The position numbers were made by a program, and so were the translations under genes. A DNA stretch of 8,189 nucleotides from Rickettsia typhi (GTDB lineage: Bacteria > Pseudomonadota > Alphaproteobacteria > Rickettsiales > UBA1997), in contig CAMDAI010000053.1 of assembly GCA_945888585.1 (NCBI GenBank), positions 1-8,189 of the forward strand, in the 5' to 3' direction. The notes beneath the pieces were generated by a model that worked only from the letters and a program-made list of their open reading frames with translations, did not search any database and was not told the DNA's origin. Shown here piece after piece: positions 1 through 5,325 of this stretch. Position 1 is the first letter of the stretch; every line of letters starts with the position of its first letter.

Positions 1-134
1 TAGTAAAAAAAGTTGCAAAATTATTTTACAGTAGCGAGTATAAAAGAAAGCAGGCGGCAATTGGCCCAAAACTTTCAAAAATGAGTTTTGATAAAGAGCG
101 TCGCTATCCAATTACTAATAAATTTTGGAGTTAA
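1..134 (+). CDS. nadE: NAD+ synthetase (glutamine-hydrolysing), C-terminal end, 5' truncated
   Basis: The frame beginning at base 3 reads open from the window edge to TAA at 132-134 and encodes about 43 residues. The tail contains SEYKRKQAAIGPKLSKMSF followed by DKERRYPITNKFW. This is the characteristic end of glutamine-dependent NAD+ synthetases, where the usual pattern is EYKRRQ, then P-G-x-K, then DRRYPI and an aromatic end. The enzyme amidates nicotinic acid adenine dinucleotide to NAD+ in the cytoplasm, using ATP and ammonia from glutamine. The catalytic and ATP-binding parts lie outside the window, so completeness cannot be judged. The stop codon lies inside the leader of the next gene, which suggests the two are co-transcribed. 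The assignment rests on this short tail alone, but the motif is distinctive. Confidence 0.85.
   Translation, partial: VKKVAKLFYSSEYKRKQAAIGPKLSKMSFDKERRYPITNKFWS
127..130 (+). promoter_or_regulatory. Ribosome binding site (GGAG) for the RDD protein
   Basis: GGAG sits six bases before ATG at 137 and overlaps the last codons of nadE. It decides the start. The TTG at 125, which would add four residues, would lie on this site and has no site of its own. Confidence 0.7.
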
Positions 135-136
135 TT

Positions 137-619
137 ATGGATCAGAATAAATCAGATAAATTAGTTTATGCCGGATTTCGCATCAGAACTCTAGCAACCT
201 TAATTGATATGGTAATAACCGCACCATTCTTCATTGCAATCATCTATTTACTTGGACAAAACGAATATACTTTAATTAGAATTGATGATGATTTTTACTC
301 TCAATTAGAAAATATTAATGTTTCAGCTTCAAACCGAATTTCTGATATTATCTCTTGGGTAATTTCAATTAGTTATTCAGTATTTTTTATTTCATCAAAA
401 AAACAAGCTACTATCGGAAAAAGACTATGCGAAATTTATGTAGCAACTAAGGATGGCCATAAATTAGGCAGATTAAGAGCTCTAGCTCGTTTTTTTGCTT
501 CAATTTTATCGGTTTTACTATTGGGAATCGGCTTCATTATGATTATTTTTACCAAAGAAAAAACTGCTCTTCACGATCTAATTTGTGGAACCAGAGTTTT
601 TCGCGGAAAAATTAATTAA
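137..619 (+). CDS. RDD-family integral membrane protein
   Basis: This is a 160-residue protein with the RDD family signature. An N-terminal stretch YAGFRIRTLATLID (residues 11-24) leads into a first membrane helix (about 18-39). A second hydrophobic segment lies at about 69-86. Next comes the conserved ATIGKRLCEIYVATKDG (91-107), then RALARFF and a third helix (about 117-137), ending with the conserved KTALHDLICGTRVF (132-145). The order of Arg and Asp positions matches the family. RDD proteins are small inner-membrane proteins. Some have been linked to ion or osmotic transport, but most have no known function, and nothing here narrows it. ATG at 137 is preferred over TTG at 125 because GGAG is correctly spaced before the ATG. 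The gene follows the nadE stop by two bases and is probably in its operon. Confidence 0.85.
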   Translation: MDQNKSDKLVYAGFRIRTLATLIDMVITAPFFIAIIYLLGQNEYTLIRIDDDFYSQLENINVSASNRISDIISWVISISYSVFFISSKKQATIGKRLCEIYVATKDGHKLGRLRALARFFASILSVLLLGIGFIMIIFTKEKTALHDLICGTRVFRGKIN

Positions 620-708
620 GACATCAAGATAATTTATAACAAATGACGCAGGAATTTTTAGTTTCGAGTAATTTGCATAACCCAACCAAATAAGAAGAAT
701 TAGTTGTT

Positions 709-2052
709 ATGACCACTATTTGCAGATTTGCACCCTCTCCTACCGGATTTCTTCATGTTGGAAACATTCGTGCAGCAATTATTAATTTTTTATATGCCAA
801 AAAAACCGGGGGCAAATTTTATTTACGCCTTGATGACACTGATGTTGAGCGTACTCGCGATGAATATCGTGACATGATTATTACCGATATGAATTGGCTT
901 TCACTTGAATATGATAAGCTTTTTCGTCAATCCGACCGTTTAGCCATTTATGAGGAAGCTAAAAATAAATTAATTCAAAGTGGACGGCTTTATGAATGTT
1001 ATGAAAGCAATGAGGAATTAAATTTGCAAAGAAAATCTCAAATTGCCAGTGGTATACGTCCAATTTATAACCGCGCCTCTCTCCATTTAACAGAAGAACA
1101 AAAACAACATTTGCGAGATCAGGGTTTAAAACCTTATTATCGTTTTCTGCTTCACGATAATTCAACTTCTTGGGAAGATAAAATTAAAGGCAAAATAACT
1201 TTTCCTGGTCGCCATTTTTCTGATCCGGTTTTAGTTCGTGAAAATAATGTTCCAACTTACACCTTTTGTTCGGTGGTTGATGATATTGAATTTGGCATTA
1301 CCGATATTATTCGTGGTGAAGATCATATCACCAACACTGCTATTCAAATTCAAATTTGTGAAGCTTTGGGTGGCAAACTTCCTGATTTTTCTCACCTCGC
1401 CTTAGTTAAAGCTAATGAAGGAAAAATTTCCAAGCGCGAAGGTGGATTTGACGTTAAAAGTTTGCGTGAAGATAATTTTGAACCATTGGCAATTATTAAT
1501 TTATTAGCTCAAATTGGCGGTTCTGGCGGATTAAACATCTACAATAATATTGATGATCTGATAAAAAATTTTGATTTATCCAAATTTAGCAAATCAGCAA
1601 CTAATTATGATCTGGAAGAATTAGTAACCATTAATCAAAAGCTTTTGGCAATAACGAGTTTTGAACAAATTAAACCAAGACTTGCAGAAATTGAAATCAA
1701 TCAGATAATATCAGAAAATTTTTGGAATAGTATTAGAGCTAATCTAAATTTCTTAAATGAAATTAAATATTGGATTGAAGTTTGTTATGGCAAGTTCCGT
1801 TACCAAAACAAAAATAGCGATATGGAATTTTTAACTTTAGCCGGAGAATTATTACCAAGCGATACTGGCAAATCAGATAGTTGGCAACAATGGTTGGATG
1901 CTATTAAAATTAAAACTGATCGCAAGGGCAAAGAATTATTCATGCCAATCAGATTAGCACTTAGTGGCAAAGAACATGGGCCAGAATTAAAAAATTTAAT
2001 TACTCTAATTGATAGAAATGAAATCTTATCTAGATTGAAGTATGTTAACTAA
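709..2052 (+). CDS. gltX: Glutamyl-tRNA synthetase
   Basis: This cytoplasmic class I aminoacyl-tRNA synthetase attaches glutamate to tRNA-Glu. At 447 residues it is close to the usual 440-480. The ATP-binding HIGH motif appears as FAPSPTGFLHVGN (residues 7-19, HVGN at 16-19). LRLDDTD follows at 39-45, the conserved VVDDIEFGITDIIRGEDH at 189-206, and the second ATP motif as KISKREGG (239-246, standing for KMSKS). The YECYES segment near 95-100 lacks the cysteine cluster of zinc-binding GluRS. I recall this as normal for one of the two alphaproteobacterial GluRS types. Whether this copy charges only tRNA-Glu or also tRNA-Gln cannot be read from the sequence. Many alphaproteobacteria carry a second gltX elsewhere together with GatCAB. 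The 89-base gap before it has a weak promoter-like TATAAC at 635-640. The ribosome site is poor (AAGAAG at 692-697). Confidence 0.95.
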   Translation: MTTICRFAPSPTGFLHVGNIRAAIINFLYAKKTGGKFYLRLDDTDVERTRDEYRDMIITDMNWLSLEYDKLFRQSDRLAIYEEAKNKLIQSGRLYECYESNEELNLQRKSQIASGIRPIYNRASLHLTEEQKQHLRDQGLKPYYRFLLHDNSTSWEDKIKGKITFPGRHFSDPVLVRENNVPTYTFCSVVDDIEFGITDIIRGEDHITNTAIQIQICEALGGKLPDFSHLALVKANEGKISKREGGFDVKSLREDNFEPLAIINLLAQIGGSGGLNIYNNIDDLIKNFDLSKFSKSATNYDLEELVTINQKLLAITSFEQIKPRLAEIEINQIISENFWNSIRANLNFLNEIKYWIEVCYGKFRYQNKNSDMEFLTLAGELLPSDTGKSDSWQQWLDAIKIKTDRKGKELFMPIRLALSGKEHGPELKNLITLIDRNEILSRLKYVN

Positions 2053-2085
2053 TATTAATTCCCATCTTTAGATGGGTATTGGTAT
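2052..2085 (+). terminator. Long imperfect hairpin just after gltX, possible terminator
   Basis: A perfect six-pair stem CCCATC/GATGGG with a TTTA loop (2061-2076) is extended, past one T-T mismatch, by about eight further pairs that include two G-U wobbles. The total span is about 2052-2085. It begins at the last base of the gltX stop codon. It lacks the run of T residues expected of an intrinsic terminator, so it could instead protect the mRNA 3' end or act at the overlapping promoter. Confidence 0.4.
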
Positions 2086-2088
2086 AAT
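2080..2088 (+). promoter_or_regulatory. Extended -10 promoter element upstream of the virB7-like gene
   Basis: TGGTATAAT is a full match to the extended -10 pattern TGnTATAAT. No recognisable -35 box lies 17 bases upstream, which extended -10 promoters tolerate. Transcription would start near 2094-2096 and give a leader of about 65 bases before the ATG at 2161. The element overlaps the 3' arm of the hairpin after gltX. In an AT-rich sequence chance matches are common, hence moderate confidence. Confidence 0.45.
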
Positions 2089-2160
2089 TAACCATTTACT
2101 TTTTGATTACAGATATTAGTCTTGCTTACAGTTTTTTAACTAAATTAAGTTGGTTAACAT

Positions 2161-2331
2161 ATGAATTTTCAAAAAATCATTTTACTATCAATAATACTTA
2201 ACTGCAGCGCTTGCGTTGGAAGTAAAGTAATCGATGTTAAAAGCCCTTGCGTTTCAAATGACGATGGACCTTGCGGCCCAAGAAAATCGGTTAATGATTG
2301 GTGGTTAAAAAAAGATGGAGTGAAAATATAA
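2161..2331 (+). CDS. virB7: Small lipoprotein, probable VirB7-type T4SS component
   Basis: This 56-residue protein begins with a basic residue and a hydrophobic signal (Q4-K5, then about 6-14) and a lipobox-like LNCSAC. Cys18 is the probable lipidated residue, although position -3 is Cys rather than the usual Leu. The mature part contains VKSPCVSNDDGPCGPRKSVN followed by DWW, with two further cysteines (C30, C38) that could form a disulfide. Size, lipoprotein signal and extra cysteine fit VirB7, which anchors the VirB7-VirB9-VirB10 core complex in the outer membrane. I recall similar GPCGP...WW lipoproteins in Rickettsiales T4SS regions, but this rests on memory and cannot be checked here. 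The presence of virB10 downstream in the same window supports it. The alternative is an unrelated small lipoprotein. The ribosome site before ATG 2161 is weak. One base separates its stop from the next gene, so the two are probably co-translated. Confidence 0.55.
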   Translation: MNFQKIILLSIILNCSACVGSKVIDVKSPCVSNDDGPCGPRKSVNDWWLKKDGVKI

Positions 2332-2332
2332 T

Positions 2333-2716
2333 ATGGCAGATCAACAATCATTTGCTGAAAGATACAAAAGTAAGTCTGCGACTTCTTCCGTAACTGAAAG
2401 CGAAAAAAAATCAAAAATTGAAGAATTATTAGAAAAAAAGGAGAAACCCATGACTCAAGCTCTAAATCAAGGACAAATATCTAGCACAACATCAAGTCAA
2501 GCTGATTTGATTTACCTAGTAAAAGGGGTAGATGATGGCAGAAATGCTTGGTATTATGTTATGGTTGAAAGATTAAAATTATCACTTTTTCAAAAAGCCT
2601 TAAATGATAATATCATTCATTTAGAAAATTATGGTATTATTCTGAATTCTGCTTATGGAGATGAACCGCCTGTTGAAATCACAGAAGATCTAAAAAAGAA
2701 ATACGGTATAAATTAA
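2333..2716 (+). CDS. Uncharacterised 127-residue protein with WYY-containing C-terminal domain
   Basis: I do not recognise a named family. The N-terminal 40 residues are highly charged and low in hydrophobic residues (a Lys/Glu/Ser-rich tract with KKSKIEELLEKKEKP), probably disordered or a short coiled coil. Residues 41-56 are Ser/Thr/Gln-rich. The folded part is about 57-127: DLIYLVKGVDDGRNAWYYVM, then a Leu/Phe-rich helix (LKLSLFQKAL), NYGIILNSAYGDEPP and a charged end. No signal peptide or membrane helix is visible, so it is probably cytoplasmic. It follows the virB7-like stop by one base, which suggests a shared transcript. The ATG at 2333 has only a distant GGAG (12 bases away). An in-frame ATG at 2450 has a strong site and would give an 88-residue form holding the whole C-terminal domain. 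A role in T4SS is only guilt by association. Confidence 0.75.
   Translation: MADQQSFAERYKSKSATSSVTESEKKSKIEELLEKKEKPMTQALNQGQISSTTSSQADLIYLVKGVDDGRNAWYYVMVERLKLSLFQKALNDNIIHLENYGIILNSAYGDEPPVEITEDLKKKYGIN
2438..2443 (+). promoter_or_regulatory. Strong internal ribosome binding site (AAGGAG) before in-frame ATG 2450
   Basis: AAGGAG lies six bases before an in-frame ATG (2450-2452) inside the 127-residue ORF. It is the best-matching site in the window and much better than the one for the upstream ATG at 2333. It may be accidental, since it encodes part of a Lys-Lys-Glu-Lys run, or it may mark the true or a second start. Confidence 0.4.
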
Positions 2717-2825
2717 TTTTATATCATTTCAGTTCTTTTAACATAAAAATTAATTAATTTAATTTTAACAATAGTTATAGTCTGGCTTGACATCTTTCAC
2801 CTCAAAAAAAATTAAAGAATTTATA

Positions 2826-4175
2826 ATGAAACATTTTCTTAAATTAGTGATTATATTTATAATTACTTCAGCGGTTTTGTTTTATTCATTTATTTCCAAT
2901 TCTAACAGTCAGAATAAAATTCAAATCAAAAATCAAGAATCTTTGGAGAAAAATGCAAATAATTCTGATGAAAATTATGATAGTTTTTTACAAAATATAA
3001 TCAAAAGAGTCAAAAAAGATTATGTTGAAGAAAAAACTAATAAACAGTTATTTGAAGCAGCAGCTCATGGAATGTTATCATCTCTAGATCCACATTCTTC
3101 TTATCTTGATGAAGATGAATTAAAAGAAATGCATGTTCAGACTAAAGGTGAATTTGGTGGAGTTGGAATTGAAATTACCTTAGAATATTCTCTTGTCAAA
3201 GTTATATCGGCAATTGATGATACTCCTGCCCAAAAAGCTGGAGTTAAATCCGGAGATTATATCAGTAAAGTTGATGGCAAATCAATTGCTGGAAGCTCTA
3301 TTGAAGAAGTAGTAAAAAAATTACGTGGCAAACCAGGAACAAAAGTTGCTGTAACTATTTTAAGAAAAGGTGAGAAACAGCCAATTGAAATCACTCTTAA
3401 TAGACAAAATATTCAAGTTAAAGCGGTAAAATCATCTCGTAAGAAAGATATTGCTTATATCAAAATTAGTAGCTTTTCTGAACAAGCTTACTCAGGAATG
3501 ATTGCGGAAATTAAAAAATTAGTTGTGACAATTGGTAAAGATAAAATTAGAGGATTGGTTTTAGATTTAAGAAATAATCCGGGTGGTCTTTTAGACCAAG
3601 CTGTTAAAGTTAGTGATGTATTTTTAGACAAGGGCCTGACCATTGTTTCAATTCGTGGCCGCAATAAAGAAGGCACAGTTTATAAGGATGAATCTGATCA
3701 AAATCTAATAGCTGGAGTTCCGATTGTAGTTTTAATTAATGAAGGCTCAGCATCAGCTTCTGAAATTGTTGCTGGCGCCCTACAAGATAATAACAGAGCT
3801 GTTATTGTTGGTACTAAATCTTTTGGTAAAGGATCAGTTCAAAGTGTTATCCCTCTAGAAAACAAAAAAGGAGCATTAAAACTTACTACTGCTCTTTATT
3901 ACACTCCATCTGGTAAATCAATTCAAGCTCATGGAATTGATCCAGACATTATTGTAACTGAAGCAAAATTAGAGCTTAAAAAAGCAATCGATGATGATAG
4001 AGCGGAAGCTAATCTCAATGGACATTTAAAAAATCAAATTGAAGAAGCCGTTAAAGAATCCAAAAAAGATAAATTAGAAGATGATAATATGGAGCTTTAT
4101 AATGAAGATTATCAACTTGCCAGATCAGTTGATCTATTAAGAGGAATTAGTGTTTACAAAAAAATTGGCAATTAG
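2826..4175 (+). CDS. ctpA: Carboxy-terminal processing protease, S41 family
   Basis: A 449-residue protease anchored in, or exported across, the inner membrane. It cleaves proteins near their C-termini in the periplasm. An N-terminal hydrophobic segment (about 4-22 after MKHFLK) is the signal or anchor. The conserved SSLDPHSSYLD is at 85-95. A PDZ domain (about 105-190, starting GEFGGVGIEI) binds substrate tails. The catalytic core has DLRNNPGGLLDQAV (247-260), GSASASEIVAGALQDNNRAV (307-326) and SFGKGSVQ (332-339). By the spacing known for Prc and CtpB, the catalytic residues are Ser310, Lys335 and Gln339; all are present, so the enzyme should be active. I chose ATG 2826 over TTG 2787 because the signal segment then starts at the N-terminus and the TTG lies in an apparent non-coding TTGACA. 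Its 3' end overlaps the surA-like gene by 26 bases. Confidence 0.93.
   Translation: MKHFLKLVIIFIITSAVLFYSFISNSNSQNKIQIKNQESLEKNANNSDENYDSFLQNIIKRVKKDYVEEKTNKQLFEAAAHGMLSSLDPHSSYLDEDELKEMHVQTKGEFGGVGIEITLEYSLVKVISAIDDTPAQKAGVKSGDYISKVDGKSIAGSSIEEVVKKLRGKPGTKVAVTILRKGEKQPIEITLNRQNIQVKAVKSSRKKDIAYIKISSFSEQAYSGMIAEIKKLVVTIGKDKIRGLVLDLRNNPGGLLDQAVKVSDVFLDKGLTIVSIRGRNKEGTVYKDESDQNLIAGVPIVVLINEGSASASEIVAGALQDNNRAVIVGTKSFGKGSVQSVIPLENKKGALKLTTALYYTPSGKSIQAHGIDPDIIVTEAKLELKKAIDDDRAEANLNGHLKNQIEEAVKESKKDKLEDDNMELYNEDYQLARSVDLLRGISVYKKIGN
4140..4144 (+). promoter_or_regulatory. Ribosome binding site (AGAGG) for the surA-like gene
   Basis: AGAGG within the ctpA coding region lies five bases before the GTG at 4150. 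It supports a GTG start and translation coupled to ctpA. Confidence 0.55.
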
Positions 4176-5136
4176 ATTAGGAATTATTAATTTTTTTCTT
4201 TTTGTCTTATCAAGTTACTGCGTTAGCGCTTCTGAATCAGAAATTTTTGCCGTTGCCAAGGTTAATAATCAAATTATTACCAATATTGATCTTGTTGATC
4301 GCTATAAATTTGCCTTAGCCACCTCTAAAATTGCAGTAAATTCCAAACAAGAATCCAATTTATTAATCAATCAATTATTACAGAAAATGATTGATGAAAA
4401 ATTAATGATTGAGGAAGCGAAAACTTATGAAATTAGCACCAATGATGAAGAGGTAAAAGATGAAATTATTAAAATTGCTCACGATCAAGGAAAAACTATT
4501 GAACAATTTAAAAACTTCTTTAGCAAAAATGGCTCATCTTATCAAGATTATTTGGAACAGATCAAATCACAAGTTTTATGGTCAAAAATTGTGAATGAAG
4601 TAATTGCACCAAAACTCAGAGCAAATGAATCTGAAGTTAAAGAAGCAATGGAACTAACAAATATTGAACCTAATATTACCCAGTTATTACTAGCAGAGAT
4701 TTATATTCCTTTTGATTATGAAGTTAATAAGGAATTTATCGATGCAAAAATTTTAGCTAAAAAATTATCTGATGAAGTAAAAAACGGCAAAAATTTTAAA
4801 TCTATAGTAAAACAATTTTCTAGAAGTCAATCTCTGGAAAATGATGGCGAAATTGGTTGGTTTGGTAAAAATGATCTTGACCCCAAAATATATCAAGCAG
4901 TTGCTAAAATTAAAATCGGTGAAGTTAGCGATCCGGTTTTACTAAATAATGGTTATTACATATTTAAAATTATCGATAAAAAGATAGTAAATAATAACCT
5001 CTCTGACAGAGATATTAAGGCAATAAAGGCCAATATACTTAGCAAAAAATTACAGGTTTCAATTAGAAGCTTTACAATTGATTTAAGAAAAAAATCTTTT
5101 GTTGAAATCAATAGAAAGAAAATCAAAAACTTATAA
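4150..5136 (+). CDS. surA: SurA/parvulin-type periplasmic peptidyl-prolyl isomerase
   Basis: This 328-residue exported protein starts with a Sec signal (MFTKKLAIR then a hydrophobic core at about 10-22) and a good cleavage site, VSA|SE, after residue 27. Residues about 31-150 resemble the SurA N-terminal chaperone domain: AVAKVNNQIITNIDLVDRY is its typical opening, followed by LLINQLLQKMIDEKLMIEEA. Residues about 177-277 form one parvulin (rotamase) domain, with GEIGWFGKNDLDPKIYQAV and the typical GEVSDPVLLNNGYYIFKI. E. coli SurA has two parvulin domains and 428 residues; only one is present here. The role is outer-membrane protein folding in the periplasm. The GTG start at 4150 has an AGAGG site and overlaps ctpA by 26 bases, so the two are translationally coupled. 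It could also be named a generic PpiC/PrsA-like isomerase; the N-terminal domain favours SurA. Confidence 0.85.
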   Translation: MFTKKLAIRLGIINFFLFVLSSYCVSASESEIFAVAKVNNQIITNIDLVDRYKFALATSKIAVNSKQESNLLINQLLQKMIDEKLMIEEAKTYEISTNDEEVKDEIIKIAHDQGKTIEQFKNFFSKNGSSYQDYLEQIKSQVLWSKIVNEVIAPKLRANESEVKEAMELTNIEPNITQLLLAEIYIPFDYEVNKEFIDAKILAKKLSDEVKNGKNFKSIVKQFSRSQSLENDGEIGWFGKNDLDPKIYQAVAKIKIGEVSDPVLLNNGYYIFKIIDKKIVNNNLSDRDIKAIKANILSKKLQVSIRSFTIDLRKKSFVEINRKKIKNL

Positions 5137-5235
5137 GCAGAGCAATTTTATTTTAATTTTAAATCTTATACTCTAGATTACTTAAAAATATATCAGTCAA
5201 CTACTAATACCAAATTTCAATTTTAAATGGGGTTA

Positions 5236-5267
5236 GTATGTTAAAAACCATTGGTCTTTAACCATAC
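5236..5267. promoter_or_regulatory. 32-nt imperfect dyad in the virB10 leader (operator or RNA hairpin)
   Basis: Arms GTATGTTAAA and TTTAACCATAC pair over ten bases with one bulged C. The interior ACC-ATT-GGT pairs further past one A/C mismatch. The structure ends one base before the AGGAAG ribosome-binding sequence at 5268. No T run follows it, which argues against a terminator. It could be a DNA operator for a dimeric regulator or an RNA hairpin that controls translation of the downstream leader ORF and virB10. Confidence 0.45.
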
Positions 5268-5273
5268 AGGAAG
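5268..5273 (+). promoter_or_regulatory. Ribosome binding site (AGGAAG) upstream of a 14-codon leader ORF
   Basis: AGGAAG lies seven bases before ATG 5281. It is 48 bases from the virB10 ATG, too far to serve it directly. No purine-rich site is visible in the 20 bases before virB10. Confidence 0.4.
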
Positions 5274-5280
5274 CATAGGC

Positions 5281-5325
5281 ATGATTAGAAATGATATACA
5301 TATCAGCATTACAAATAGCTTATGA
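5281..5325 (+). CDS. Possible 14-residue leader peptide coupled to virB10
   Basis: The ORF MIRNDIHISITNSL begins seven bases after AGGAAG. Its TGA stop overlaps the virB10 start in an ATGA arrangement, typical of translational coupling. virB10 itself has no evident ribosome site. The peptide resembles nothing I know. An ORF this short can arise by chance; the site spacing and ATGA overlap are the only support. Confidence 0.3.
   Translation: MIRNDIHISITNSL

Noticed and set aside
643..693. 16-codon ORF between the RDD gene and gltX
   Set aside because: It has no ribosome site and no recognisable sequence, and an ORF this short is expected by chance.
2746..2766. Seven-pair AT-only inverted repeat between the 127-residue gene and ctpA
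   Set aside because: Made only of A and T in an AT-rich gap; too weak to act as a terminator and expected by chance.
2787..2828. Consensus -35 box TTGACA (2787-2792) and a perfect TATAAT (2822-2827) before ctpA
   Set aside because: The two are 29 bases apart, far from the usual 16-18, and TATAAT overlaps the ATG. At the right spacing only a poor ATTAAA is found. A ctpA promoter may exist here, but these two boxes do not form one.
5167..5172. TATACT as a -10 box for virB10
   Set aside because: There is no -35-like sequence at the right distance and no TG extension, so it is no better than chance.
5137..5235. Possible remnant of virB9 or another gene in the gap before virB10
   Set aside because: All frames are closed by many stops and no VirB9-like motif is seen in either strand. 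It looks like plain AT-rich spacer.
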